The position numbers and the translations under genes were made by a program. DNA of 57,692 nucleotides, from assembly GCA_022072455.1 (NCBI GenBank), contig JAJVHY010000014.1, positions 1 through 57,692 of the forward strand, written 5' to 3'. The DNA is from Verrucomicrobiia bacterium (lineage in GTDB: Bacteria; Verrucomicrobiota; Verrucomicrobiia; Palsa-1439). This document shows positions 43,768 to 53,245 of this stretch, in pieces. Position 1 is the first letter of the stretch, and every line of letters begins with the position of its first letter. The notes below the pieces were generated by a model. The model searched no databases, was not told the DNA's origin, and worked only from the letters and a program-made list of their open reading frames with translations.

Positions 43768-44913
43768 ATGATCACTCAGAGACAAATTGCCGAGCGGCTG
43801 GAACTCTCCCTGGCGACGGTGGCCAATATCTTGAGCGAAAGACCGGGTCTGCGCTATGCCGCCGCGACTCGGGAGCGCGTCCTGAAGACGGCAGCGGAGA
43901 TGGGTTACCAACCGAATCGAGCGGCCCAAACCGTCCGGCGCCGCCGCAGTAACTTGATTGGCATCGTGCATTTCGGTGCGGGCATCGAGGCGGCCCACAA
44001 AGCCAATCTCGCCTTGGCGGCGGATGTCTGCGCTCGCGGATATGATTATCTGGCGGTGGACATGAACTGGCACGGCGGCAGTGTCGAGCGGGTCATTGAT
44101 GAATTGATCCAAGCCCGGGTGGAGGGGGTGATCATCTCCCACATTCAGGAAGTCTTCCAAAAAGAGCATGTGGATATGCTCACGCGCGTCGGAATTCCGG
44201 TCGTGGTGGTGAACGGGGAACGTCGTTCCGGCGCGAGCATCATTTGTGACGATGTGTATTCGGCCTTTCAAGCACTGGGGCGACATCTGATTCAGTTGGG
44301 ACATCGCCGGATTCTGCATCTTTGGCCGGCGGTGGATCGGTTGGAGGAGAATCGGTCAATTGGCGAAAGACTGAAAGGTTTTCGGTCGGCGATTGAGGAG
44401 CGTGGCAAGTGGGTGAGTTTTTCGGAGGAGGAGTTTTTTACCGCGTGGCCTGATCAGTTGCCGGCGACGGGGGGGGTAATGGGCGTGACGGTGATTCAAG
44501 ACATGGAGAAGTACAGCACGCTGAACAAGCCGGTCTACAGTTTCTGCGAGAGACTTTTTGCTGCCAGCCCGTTGCCGGATGCCATTGTCTGCACGAACGA
44601 CGTCTCCGCTATCGAACTGATTGCCGCTGGATTGGAACATGGTGTCCGCGTTCCGGCGGATGTGGCGGTGACCGGCTATGATAATGATCGGATTGGCGAA
44701 TATCCGGCCTTTGGCCTGACCACGGCGGAACAAGATATTTCGCGAATTTGCGCCGCGACGGTGGCGGAAATCTGCCTCCGGATTGCCGACCCCCACCGGC
44801 CCCCGCGGCAGCAATCATTTCCCTCTCGGTTGATTTTGCGCACATCGTGTGGAATGGCTTTGGCGGCGCAGAGTAGGAGCAAAGCAACAACCACGGACAC
44901 GGTGCGGTCGTGA
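43768..44913 (+). CDS. LacI-family regulator, copy 2
   Basis: A 381-residue LacI/GalR protein, a close paralog of copy 1: the HTH and hinge are nearly identical (LSLATVANILSERPGLRYA, NRAAQTVRR) and so is most of the first half of the effector domain (SNLIGIVHFGAGIEAAHKANL, DMNWHGGSV, ISHIQEVFQKEHVDML). Differences are concentrated in the second half and C-terminus, so the two may bind the same DNA but different inducers. It starts 72 bases after the ceramidase-like gene and its stop overlaps the next gene by four bases (GTGA), putting it at the head of the second operon. Confidence 0.93.
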   Translation: MITQRQIAERLELSLATVANILSERPGLRYAAATRERVLKTAAEMGYQPNRAAQTVRRRRSNLIGIVHFGAGIEAAHKANLALAADVCARGYDYLAVDMNWHGGSVERVIDELIQARVEGVIISHIQEVFQKEHVDMLTRVGIPVVVVNGERRSGASIICDDVYSAFQALGRHLIQLGHRRILHLWPAVDRLEENRSIGERLKGFRSAIEERGKWVSFSEEEFFTAWPDQLPATGGVMGVTVIQDMEKYSTLNKPVYSFCERLFAASPLPDAIVCTNDVSAIELIAAGLEHGVRVPADVAVTGYDNDRIGEYPAFGLTTAEQDISRICAATVAEICLRIADPHRPPRQQSFPSRLILRTSCGMALAAQSRSKATTTDTVRS

Positions 44914-47087
44914 GTACTCCCCAAGCGCCGCGGCGGCAACCGATCGTTCTGCCGGCCTGTGGTCTCTTTCTCGGCACCGGGATCATGAATTCCGTGGCCG
45001 ATTATCTGGTCGGCTCCGGTCGCACGCATACCATCTGGTGTCCGCAGCTATTTTCACCGCTGGAATTGCTCGACAAGATCCTTGAGGACAATCAGGGGAA
45101 TCTGGTTCAGTACTGGGGATTCAGTGGCGGCCTCAGCCCGATCACATTCGCCCGTCATCACGCGCTCGAAGACGTCGGTCTCGTCCCCCCGGCGCCGGAT
45201 TGGCAGAACGGCAAGTTCCTGACCATCGCCGACTGGGTTGATCCCAAAAAGTTTGCCGACCGGTTCGGGGCCGGCGTGCTCAAGTTGGTCAAGGTGGCGG
45301 CGGCGAAGGGCATTTACACGATCCTGCTCTACACCGAGGCCAATCCGGAGTATTCGAGCCAGTTTCAGGAAGCCGGCGGCAAGTATTACCTCGGCTACGA
45401 TTTCGGCGAACGCTTCACGTTCCGCCTTGATGAGAAACCGCAGCCCGACCTCAAGAGTTTGGCCGACGATTTGGTCGGGCGCGTGCGCCGGCATGTGGAC
45501 GAACGCCACGCCACCGGCTGGGGCAACGTCATGGCCACCAGCAGTAATTTCTACATTGACTACGAGATTGCCGGCGGGGCCGACGTGCCGCTCACGGAAG
45601 ACTTCGCGTTCCGGCATCTCCACATGGCCTCGGCGCTTGGCCGCGGCTTGTACCGGCAATACAATCTGCCGATCTGGGGCTCACACCTAGCCCACGAACA
45701 CTACTCGTGGATTCCGTACGCCAGCGAACACAAGTTCGATCTCCTGCGCGCTGCTTTCTACCAGAAGTACATGGCCGGCGCGAAGATCATCGTCAACGAA
45801 AGCGGCGGCTGGTATTTGGAAGCGGCGTTGGTGACCGACTCGCCCATGTTCGAGACCCCGCGCGTCGAACTTGGCGGCATTCAGAATCGTGACCCCAAAC
45901 TTTCGGCCCCGTTTGTCGCGGCGGCTCGCCAGACCTACGACAAGATCAACTATCACTCGCCGGTCGCGCGGGCTTACCGGAAGGAAATTTCCGACTTCTA
46001 CGATTTCGTCAAAGCCCACGGCACACCCGCCGGCCAGCCAGAAACCACCATCGCCATCGCCAAGGGCAACTACGACCTGTGCAGCCACGAGTACTATCCC
46101 AACGGCGCGGTCGGCGGCATGTTCCCGCTCGCGGAGAAGAATCCGCTCTGGTTCTACGGCGCACCGGAGCGCGGCTGGAACATCGTCAAGAACGTCTTTT
46201 ACCCGCGTCCGCCGGTGCTCGCGCCATGGCTGAACTGGTTTCTCTCCGGCACGCCCTTCGGCATGGTGGACATCGTCAGCTTCGCGCGCGACCACGCCAC
46301 GGCGGACTTCCTCAGCCGGTACAAGGCGCTGTTGTTTGCCGGCTGGAACACCGCCTCGGAAAAGCAGTACGCCGAACTCACCCGGTATGTCCGTGACGGC
46401 GGCACCCTATTCATCAGCATCCCGCATCTCTCCACGAATACGACTCGCAACTACGCCGACTACGGCGTCGCCGAACTCGTCCACGGCGGCGACTTCTCCG
46501 AACTCTGCGGTGTGCGCGTCAAAGGCAGGGGCGACCGGTTCTACTGGGCGACCGCGCCTGATCGGAGCGGCGAACTCGGGTTCACGCATCCGCGCCGCTT
46601 CGGCATCCTGACCACGTGCATGGGCAACATCGAGATCACCGATCCCACCGCCGAAACGCTCGTCGTGGACGATGAAGAGATGCGGCCGGTATTGCTCCGC
46701 CGCCGGTATGGCAAAGGCACGGTGTACTTCCTGAATTCGTGGGCCTACCCCGGCGCGATGGATGTGGACGAGGGGCCCGGTGCGACGATTGGCTCACCGG
46801 GTTTGATCGGCTACATCTACCGGCACATCGCCCGGCATGCGCGCGGCAGCGTCTGGATTACGGCCGACCAAAATACGGCCGAACCGGCGAGTGATTGCAT
46901 CGCCTACTCCTTTTTTCCGCAGGATGGAACAATTTGTCTGCAAAACATTGACTTCAAAAACTCGCACCGGTGTTGGTTGCATTATCTGGCGAAATGCGCA
47001 GTGATTGAACTGGCGCCCGGCGAATTTCGCCGACTCAACGCAACGCAAATCTCGAGGTGTCAGAGTGGTGCCGAAAATTGTTTGTGA
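44910..47087 (+). CDS. Glycoside hydrolase with TIM barrel and GATase-like domain (GH42-like)
   Basis: A 725-residue protein with GTG start overlapping the LacI stop. The N-terminal ~400 residues read as a TIM-barrel hydrolase (LPACGLFLGTGIMNSV, IYTILLYTEANPEYSSQF, YNLPIWGSHLAHEHYSWIPYASEHK, GAKIIVNESGGWYLEAALV). The later part, KALLFAGWNTASEKQYAELTRYVRDGGTLFISIPH, is the glutamine-amidotransferase-like trimerisation domain found in GH42 and related enzymes, followed by a small beta domain. No signal peptide. The family is not a precise match to one I can name. The acid/base Glu may be in NESGG or TEANPE. Confidence 0.65.
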   Translation: MSTPQAPRRQPIVLPACGLFLGTGIMNSVADYLVGSGRTHTIWCPQLFSPLELLDKILEDNQGNLVQYWGFSGGLSPITFARHHALEDVGLVPPAPDWQNGKFLTIADWVDPKKFADRFGAGVLKLVKVAAAKGIYTILLYTEANPEYSSQFQEAGGKYYLGYDFGERFTFRLDEKPQPDLKSLADDLVGRVRRHVDERHATGWGNVMATSSNFYIDYEIAGGADVPLTEDFAFRHLHMASALGRGLYRQYNLPIWGSHLAHEHYSWIPYASEHKFDLLRAAFYQKYMAGAKIIVNESGGWYLEAALVTDSPMFETPRVELGGIQNRDPKLSAPFVAAARQTYDKINYHSPVARAYRKEISDFYDFVKAHGTPAGQPETTIAIAKGNYDLCSHEYYPNGAVGGMFPLAEKNPLWFYGAPERGWNIVKNVFYPRPPVLAPWLNWFLSGTPFGMVDIVSFARDHATADFLSRYKALLFAGWNTASEKQYAELTRYVRDGGTLFISIPHLSTNTTRNYADYGVAELVHGGDFSELCGVRVKGRGDRFYWATAPDRSGELGFTHPRRFGILTTCMGNIEITDPTAETLVVDDEEMRPVLLRRRYGKGTVYFLNSWAYPGAMDVDEGPGATIGSPGLIGYIYRHIARHARGSVWITADQNTAEPASDCIAYSFFPQDGTICLQNIDFKNSHRCWLHYLAKCAVIELAPGEFRRLNATQISRCQSGAENCL

Positions 47088-48519
47088 TGCCCAGCCGGAC
47101 TGGTTGAGGTTGACGGAACTTGCCTGGCGAATCGCGGCGGCGCAGGTGGAGCAACCGCCCTTGCCGGGGTGGAAGCCGCAGATGTGTTGCATGCCGGGGA
47201 CGGGGATCATCTGGATGTGGGATTCCTGTTTCATGACGTTGTTTGCCCGGTATGGCGCCGGCGTGGTGCCGGTGATGAATAATCTGGACAATCTCTACCG
47301 GCTGCAGCGGGACGATGGCTTGATCGGAATGGCCTATGAGACCGGTTCCGAACAACTCGCGTATGGCGAACGCATCAACCCGCCACTCCTGGCCTGGGCG
47401 GAAGTGAATTATTGGCGGCTGACTGGTGATGATTCCCGGCTGTCGCAGGTGATGCCCAAACTGGTGCGATTTTTTGACTGGATCAAAACCAATCGCCGGC
47501 GTCCCAGCGGACTGTATTGGTTTGAAGACTCCGGTTCGTCCGGTATGGATAATTCGCCGCGGTCGGGCTATTTCGCTGAGAAGTTGAATGGCAGCGATGT
47601 TTGTCATGTGGATCTGGCCGCCCAACAAGCGCTGGCTGCCGAATGCATCGCCACGTTGGCGCGGCATCTGGGCGACGTGGCGTTGGCAGCGCGCTTCGAG
47701 CAGGAATACCGGGAGATCGCGACAGTGGTGCAGCTTTACCATTGGAACAAGGCCACCGGGTTCTTCTATGACGTGTTCAATCGCGATGACCCGGCGGCCC
47801 GCCACAATCATCTCAATCACAAAACTGTTGCCGGGTTTTGGCCGTTGGTGGCCGGGATTTGTACCGCTGATCAGGTCGCCGCCTTGATCAAGCATCTGCT
47901 CAATCCCGCGGAATTCTGGACCCGGCATCCGGTGGCCAGTCTCTCCAAAGACGATCCCAATTTTGATCCAGGGGGCGGCTATTGGCTTGGCGGTGTGTGG
48001 CCGCCGATGAATTATATGATTGCGAAGGGGCTGCAGCGCTCTGGGCGCGCCGATCTGGCGCGGCGAGTTGCGGTGGCGCATCTCGCGGGCATGGCCGCCG
48101 TTCATCAATCGCCGCCGTACACCGGTATCTGGGAAGCGTACGCGCCGGATTTCCTGCAGCCCGCGACCAAGAAATTGCTGATCAGCCAGGATGGCAGTCT
48201 GAATTCCGAAACAATCGTACGTGACGACTTCGTCGGTTGGGGTGGCCTCGGGCCAATCGCGATGCTGCTGGAAGATGTTTTGGGTTTTGATTTTGACGCG
48301 CCGCGCCGTCGCATCACGTGGCATCTCCAGACGGACGGGAGACACGGGGTTGAGGGCGTGCGTTTCAATGGCGGGTTGGTGTCGCTCCTCGCCACCGAAG
48401 CCGAACTCGTCGTCACGACGGAAACCGCGCTGAGTCTCGCGGTTTTGGTCAACGGTACGCTCCGCCTGGAGCAACAACTCAGTCCGGGAATGCACCGGCT
48501 GCCGTTCGCCCGGTCATGA
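47068..48519 (+). CDS. Alpha-toroid glycosidase (trehalase/GH63-like)
   Basis: A 483-residue protein. GTG 47068 is preceded by GAGGTG at a proper distance; the frame is open from 47005 and overlaps the previous gene by 20 bases. Signature blocks for the (alpha/alpha)6 GH37/GH63 clan: GIIWMWDSCFMTLF, RLQRDDGLIGMAYE, MDNSPRSGYF, HWNKATGFFYDVF, GGGYWLGGVWPPMNYMIAKGL, PPYTGIWEAYAPDF. The Asp in WMWDS and Glu in GIWEAY are the likely acid and base. No signal peptide. Its end overlaps the oxidoreductase start by four bases. Confidence 0.82.
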   Translation: MPKIVCDAQPDWLRLTELAWRIAAAQVEQPPLPGWKPQMCCMPGTGIIWMWDSCFMTLFARYGAGVVPVMNNLDNLYRLQRDDGLIGMAYETGSEQLAYGERINPPLLAWAEVNYWRLTGDDSRLSQVMPKLVRFFDWIKTNRRRPSGLYWFEDSGSSGMDNSPRSGYFAEKLNGSDVCHVDLAAQQALAAECIATLARHLGDVALAARFEQEYREIATVVQLYHWNKATGFFYDVFNRDDPAARHNHLNHKTVAGFWPLVAGICTADQVAALIKHLLNPAEFWTRHPVASLSKDDPNFDPGGGYWLGGVWPPMNYMIAKGLQRSGRADLARRVAVAHLAGMAAVHQSPPYTGIWEAYAPDFLQPATKKLLISQDGSLNSETIVRDDFVGWGGLGPIAMLLEDVLGFDFDAPRRRITWHLQTDGRHGVEGVRFNGGLVSLLATEAELVVTTETALSLAVLVNGTLRLEQQLSPGMHRLPFARS

Positions 48520-49802
48520 CACCAACCACCTTCATTCTGATTGGTGCTGGCAATCGCGGGCGGGGCACGTTTGGGCAGTATGCACTCGACAACCCGTTGC
48601 GGGCGAAATTCGTCGCGGTCGTCGAGCCGGAGCCGGCGCGGCGGGAGGCGTTTGCCGCGGCACACAAAATTCCGACATCCCACTGCTTCGAGTCGGTTGC
48701 CGGCTTTTTTGCGCGGCATCCCGCCAAAATCGCCGATGCGCTGGTCGTCGCGACACCGGGCGCTGTGCGCGCGGAGCCGGTCGCCTGTGCCATCCGGGCC
48801 GGGTATGCGGTGTTATGTGAAAAGCCCTTGGCGCATACCGCGGCGGCGACGATTGCGGTGACGGACAGCGCGCGGAGTTACGCGGGGTTGTTCATGGTTT
48901 GTCACCAGATGCGCTACGCGCCGCTCTACCGGCTGTTGAAAAGTTTGCTGGACTCAGGTGATTACGGTCGCGTCATCAACGTGGAACATAGTGAGAACGT
49001 GAGCTTCCGCCACATGGCGCACACGTTCGTGCGCGGGGTCTACAATAACGACCGGTTGGCGCCGATGATTCTGGCCAAGTCGTGCCACGATATGGATTTA
49101 TTGCTTTATCTGATCGGTGCCAAACCCAGCCGGGTGGCCTCGTTTGGCGGGTTGGCGCATCTGCGGCCTGAGAACGCGCCACCAGGCGCACCGCGTTTTT
49201 GCCTCGATGGTTGTCCGATTTCCGCAACGTGTCCTTACGATGTGACGCGGATCTATATGCAGCCGGACACCGATCCCGCTTACCTGCGGCAGATGGGCGT
49301 GGTCCGCGATCAGGCCCATTTACGCGAACTGTTGCGGACCAATCGCTATGGCCGGTGCGTTTATCGGTGTGACAACAACGCGCCGGACCACCAAGTCTGT
49401 TCGTTCGAGTTTGCCGGCGGTGCCACGGCGTCTTTTTCCATGACCGGCCACAACGGGGTTGAACGGCGCCGCACACGCTTGATGCTCGAGGATGCCGAAA
49501 TTGAATTGGAGACGGTGCGGAATACCATTGAGATACACCGCTTCTCCACCGGCGAACACCGCGTTCTCGAACCCGCCAGGGGTGGCACCCACAGCGGCGG
49601 CGACCGCGCCATCATGGACGATTTCATTGCAGCGGTTCAAACCGGCCACCATGAGCAGGTGTTAACCTCGGTGGCGGATTCGTTGGACAGCCACCTCATG
49701 GCGTTTGCGGCGGAGGAATCCCGCCAGACCGGGCGTGTCATCCAATTGGCTGATTTTGAAGATAATTGCCGGCGGGCGGCCACTGCGGTTGACAAGGGTT
49801 GA
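48516..49802 (+). CDS. Gfo/Idh/MocA-family oxidoreductase
   Basis: A 428-residue protein. The NAD(P)-binding Rossmann start is FILIGAGNRGRGTFGQYA, followed by ADALVVATPGAV, YAVLCEKPLAHT (the EKP block), FMVCHQMRYAPLYRLL and the Cys-containing CLDGCPISATCPYDV, a Cys cluster seen in a subset of this family. It acts in the cytoplasm on sugars or sugar glycosides; subfamilies oxidise amino sugars or eliminate glycosides (GH109). Co-transcribed with the two hydrolases by 4-base overlaps. Confidence 0.9.
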   Translation: MTPTTFILIGAGNRGRGTFGQYALDNPLRAKFVAVVEPEPARREAFAAAHKIPTSHCFESVAGFFARHPAKIADALVVATPGAVRAEPVACAIRAGYAVLCEKPLAHTAAATIAVTDSARSYAGLFMVCHQMRYAPLYRLLKSLLDSGDYGRVINVEHSENVSFRHMAHTFVRGVYNNDRLAPMILAKSCHDMDLLLYLIGAKPSRVASFGGLAHLRPENAPPGAPRFCLDGCPISATCPYDVTRIYMQPDTDPAYLRQMGVVRDQAHLRELLRTNRYGRCVYRCDNNAPDHQVCSFEFAGGATASFSMTGHNGVERRRTRLMLEDAEIELETVRNTIEIHRFSTGEHRVLEPARGGTHSGGDRAIMDDFIAAVQTGHHEQVLTSVADSLDSHLMAFAAEESRQTGRVIQLADFEDNCRRAATAVDKG

Positions 49803-49810
49803 AAACCGGC

Positions 49811-49826
49811 GTAACTACGCTATTAC
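49811..49826 (+). promoter_or_regulatory. LacI-type operator D before the prepilin gene
   Basis: GTAACTACGCTATTAC. The -35 TTGACA lies at 49789-49794, inside the end of the oxidoreductase gene, and the gap is exactly 16 bases. It overlaps the -10 candidate TAACTA. The only start available (GTG 49828) is 2 bases after the operator, so the mRNA would be nearly leaderless. Confidence 0.7.
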
Positions 49827-49827
49827 A

Positions 49828-50628
49828 GTGGTAATTCGTTCACTTGGAAAGTTTGAGAGTTTTCGCGAGCGGCGGTCGTTTTGCGGGAGCAAAAGTGCGG
49901 GTGCCTTCACGCTGGTAGAGTTGTTGTTGGTTGTCGCGATTGTGGCCCTGCTGGCGGCGCTCTTGTTGCCATCTTTGAAGCGCGCCAAAGACACAGCCAA
50001 GACAGCCTCGTGCATGAATAATAGTCGGCAGGTCGGCTTCACGATGATCATTTATCGGGATGACAATAATAACTATTTCCCACCGGGAAAAAGATTTTGG
50101 CCGACGAACGACTCCGCAGTTGTGATGACTGGTCTTGTGCCGAAGTACCTCAGTAAATTGCCCCGTTGCCCGAAAGGATCAGCCGGCAAGGTGGCCAACT
50201 TCAACAACTACGGCATCAATGCTTATCTGGCGCAAGTCCTGACACCGCCGGGGCCAGACTGGCCGGCGAACACGCCCTATCCCGGCGATGCCAAGATGCC
50301 GTTTGTCGCGGAAGTTGGCTGGGTGGGGGCTTGCTGGTCCATGGGCGCACATCAGTCGCAGGCGATGGCTCAACCCCCCGGTTATCCACGCACCGCCCAC
50401 GGCAGCCAGAATGATTCGCTGAATTTCATGTTTCTTGATGGCCACGTTGAATTGATCCTCCGAGATGATCCAATTCATACAGGGATTGGTGTTGACGTAA
50501 AAACATATGTTTATCCCGGCAATCCCAACGGCCGATTTGCCCAGTGGGGCCGGTACGGAAAATTTGTCAGCATTGATCGGATTGATACTGTGACCGCCAT
50601 GAATACCTACTACCCGGGGACACAGTGA
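49828..50628 (+). CDS. Type IV prepilin-like (pseudopilin) protein
   Basis: A 266-residue protein with a GTG start directly after operator D; the frame is open upstream but that part lies inside the oxidoreductase gene. The prepilin segment AGAFTLVELLLVVAIVALLAALLLPSLKRAKDTA shows the N-terminal methylation motif, though the cleavage Gly is followed by A, placing Glu at +6 instead of +5. The C-terminal half (NDSLNFMFLDGHVELI, with YPRTAHGSQN before it) is the H-x9-DG-type tail of verrucomicrobial and planctomycete pilin-like proteins. Probably part of a type II secretion-type pseudopilus or a surface fibre. It heads the surface-protein set. Confidence 0.8.
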   Translation: MVIRSLGKFESFRERRSFCGSKSAGAFTLVELLLVVAIVALLAALLLPSLKRAKDTAKTASCMNNSRQVGFTMIIYRDDNNNYFPPGKRFWPTNDSAVVMTGLVPKYLSKLPRCPKGSAGKVANFNNYGINAYLAQVLTPPGPDWPANTPYPGDAKMPFVAEVGWVGACWSMGAHQSQAMAQPPGYPRTAHGSQNDSLNFMFLDGHVELILRDDPIHTGIGVDVKTYVYPGNPNGRFAQWGRYGKFVSIDRIDTVTAMNTYYPGTQ

Positions 50629-50641
50629 TGGGGGAAAAAGC

Positions 50642-53242
50642 ATGAGTAAAAATCGTTTCAGTCGATGCGGCGTTCTTCTGGCTGCCTGCTGTGCCGCCAC
50701 CCTGAACATCCAGGCGTTGGATTACACGAATACCACCAGCGGCGGTTATAACACGGCGATCTGGAATCTCGCCGGCAATCCCGGGGACACGAACACTTCT
50801 GACAACGTCGTAGTCACCAGTGGGGCGGTTGCAATGCAGTTTGCCTACGCGGCTAGCAACGACTTCATCAATGTCAACACCTTCGGTCGCCTGACCAACA
50901 ACGTGGCGTTTGGTCTGAGTGGTGCCATTGTCAGCCTCAACAACGGTGGGCGGTTATTTGTCGGGACCGCCGCTGATACTTTGGCGGCAGCCGTCATCCG
51001 GCTGAATGGCGGAGTTATGCAGTACAGCACGTTTGGCGGGCTCTCTTCGCTGGGCGCGCTGGAGGTCTGGGATAATTCGGTCATAACCAATTCCTACACA
51101 TCCGGCAGCACCGGTAACTATACGAATTACAGTCTCGACTTCACCGTGGCTAACAAGACTTTAACCATCGCCACCACGGCGACTGGTCCCCAAACATACT
51201 GGTTCAATTCCGTGATGGTCTCGAATAACGCGACGCTGTTATTTGCCAAGCTGGGAGTCGGGAGCTTGGGGGTGAATCTGCAGAATGTCACCCTCACGTC
51301 GACCAGCACCTTGACAGTCACTAATACCGGGACACTGACTCTGGGCGGAGGTAACGGTGGGATGTCAGGAACGCTTGATATTCGCAATGGCGTCTATGCC
51401 ATTGTGAATTCTTCGGTGGGAACTTCCACGGTCACCCTCAACAACGGGGCGACGCTGAGTGTGGGGGCCTTGCAAAATTCTCTCGGCAACGTTGTGCGGC
51501 TGAACGGTGGTAACTTGCTCTTCTCCGCTGGCAATCAGACGGTCAACTACGCGGGCAATTTGCAGGTGTGGGATGATTCGGTGATCCTCAAGACCGTCTC
51601 AGGTGGCGGGACCGCCAACTTTACCAATTCCACCCTTGATTTCACTCGGGCTGACAAGGCGTTGACGTTTGCCTTGACGGCCAACGGCAGCGGCGATCTC
51701 AACCTGCGGTTTCAGAGCGTGATGGTTTCCAACGATGCGACCACGATTCTGGCGCGGACCGGGCTGGGGGCGGGTGATTTTTCCGTGCAGTACAACAACC
51801 TCGCGATCACGGCAGGCAGCACACTGACGGTGACCAATTCCACCGGTGGGAATCTGCCGTTGACCATCATGGGTAACAACACCGGCATCGAGGCCGGGAG
51901 TGCCGTGGAGGTGCGGGCGGGGGCGCGGGTCGTGGCCACCGCGGCTAACTCGCTTGGGAACGCGGCGCTGTTGCTCACCGGCGGGACGCTGACCAAGAGT
52001 GCGACGGCGGGGGTGCACGACGTGATTACGATCACGGATGGGATGTTGTTTGCCAACACCGCCGGCGTCTCGCATCGGGTTGGGTTGGGGTGGAGCAATC
52101 AGACCGTGCTGGTGAGTGGGAGCAGTTCAGTTTTCAGCAATCTGGCGGTGTTCGTGGTCGGCACCAATGAAGCGGTCAACAACGTGGTGACGTTGGCCAG
52201 CGATGGTGTGCTTTTTGCCACGGCGGTGAACGTTGGGAACAGCCTCGCCGCGACGGCGAACGGGTTGGTGATTTCCAACGGCGGTTCGGTGTTGGGTGGA
52301 TCACTGACGATCGGCAACAATGGCTCGACCGGCAACTACTACCGGGTGCTCGGCGGCGGGACAGCGTCCAATGGGGTGTTGACGATTGGCGGGACGCGGT
52401 CAGGTTTCAATGCGCTGTCAGTCTCAAACGCGACATTGCACAACAATGGGGCCGTTACCATCGGCAGCGGTTCCTCCAATAACACCGCGACAGTTTTTGA
52501 TGACGGCACATTCGATTTACTCGGCAACCAATTGACCCTTGGTCTTGGAGCGGCGCGCAGCAATCAGTTGCTGATTAGCGGCGGTACCGTGTTGGCGGGG
52601 AATCTGGTTGTCACCGGCGTGGCGAACCGCGTGGTTTTGAACGCCGGGACTTTGTCAGTCCGCGGCACCGTCTACAGCAACGACACCGTGCTCGTGGTGG
52701 GCGACGGCAGTAACGCGGCGACTTTGAGTCTCAGCGCTGGCGGCTCCGGTTATCACTATTTCCAAGCCGGCCTGACGATTGCCCCAGCCGCCACCCTGCG
52801 AGGGACAGGTACAATCACCGGCAACACCCTTGTCAACGGCACAATTGCGCCCGGCGCGAGCTTGGGAACGCTGGTCTTCAGCAACGACCTGACCTTGGCG
52901 GGATCCTATGAAGCCCAGTTGGACGGCACGGGAACCGGAAGTGCGGATCAGTTGATTGTCGTGGGCGAATTGTCCTTGGCCGGCGCGACACTGAACGTGA
53001 GCGAACTCGTCGGCGTGGATGACTTGGCTTATGTGATTGCGACCTATGGCAGTCTGGATGGAACATTTGCGGGGGTGACCGGTTTGCCGGGCGGGTACAC
53101 CGTGGATTACACCTATAACAGCGGGTCTCAGATCGCGATTGTTTTGATTCCTGAACCCGGAGTAGCTGCGTTGGTGGTGTTGGGTTTATGTGCCTTATGG
53201 GTGGTCGGACATAATCGGCGCCGGTTCAGCCGTTGGCAGTGA
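50642..53242 (+). CDS. Surface beta-helix protein with PATR-like repeats and PEP-CTERM anchor
   Basis: An 866-residue secreted protein. Signal peptide at residues 1-25 (GVLLAACCAATLNIQALD). The first module (TNTTSGGYNTAIWNLAGNPGDTNTSDNVVVTSG) and the following VRLNGG, VMVSNDATTILARTG and LTVTNS units are a beta-helix repeat of about 60-130 residues. The C-terminus is a PEP-CTERM sorting signal: LIPEPGVAALVVLGLCALWVVGHNRRRF, meaning anchoring and processing by an exosortase. It lies 13 bases after the prepilin gene. An almost identical 300-base block is shared with the next gene. Confidence 0.88.
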   Translation: MSKNRFSRCGVLLAACCAATLNIQALDYTNTTSGGYNTAIWNLAGNPGDTNTSDNVVVTSGAVAMQFAYAASNDFINVNTFGRLTNNVAFGLSGAIVSLNNGGRLFVGTAADTLAAAVIRLNGGVMQYSTFGGLSSLGALEVWDNSVITNSYTSGSTGNYTNYSLDFTVANKTLTIATTATGPQTYWFNSVMVSNNATLLFAKLGVGSLGVNLQNVTLTSTSTLTVTNTGTLTLGGGNGGMSGTLDIRNGVYAIVNSSVGTSTVTLNNGATLSVGALQNSLGNVVRLNGGNLLFSAGNQTVNYAGNLQVWDDSVILKTVSGGGTANFTNSTLDFTRADKALTFALTANGSGDLNLRFQSVMVSNDATTILARTGLGAGDFSVQYNNLAITAGSTLTVTNSTGGNLPLTIMGNNTGIEAGSAVEVRAGARVVATAANSLGNAALLLTGGTLTKSATAGVHDVITITDGMLFANTAGVSHRVGLGWSNQTVLVSGSSSVFSNLAVFVVGTNEAVNNVVTLASDGVLFATAVNVGNSLAATANGLVISNGGSVLGGSLTIGNNGSTGNYYRVLGGGTASNGVLTIGGTRSGFNALSVSNATLHNNGAVTIGSGSSNNTATVFDDGTFDLLGNQLTLGLGAARSNQLLISGGTVLAGNLVVTGVANRVVLNAGTLSVRGTVYSNDTVLVVGDGSNAATLSLSAGGSGYHYFQAGLTIAPAATLRGTGTITGNTLVNGTIAPGASLGTLVFSNDLTLAGSYEAQLDGTGTGSADQLIVVGELSLAGATLNVSELVGVDDLAYVIATYGSLDGTFAGVTGLPGGYTVDYTYNSGSQIAIVLIPEPGVAALVVLGLCALWVVGHNRRRFSRWQ
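51563..51865 (+). repeat. ~300-bp block shared with the next gene (copy 1)
   Basis: From GTGTGGGATGATTCGGTGATCC onward this segment matches 54247-54549 with only scattered differences (for example AGC/GGC in the NGSG/NGGG codons, GATTTT/GACTTT). It encodes WDDSVILKTV to NLPLTIMGNN. Confidence 0.8.
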
Positions 53243-53245
53243 CTG

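Noticed and set aside
47035-48495. Minus-strand 486-codon frame opposite the trehalase/GH63-like gene
   Set aside because: The plus-strand protein has clear family motifs; the minus frame has none.
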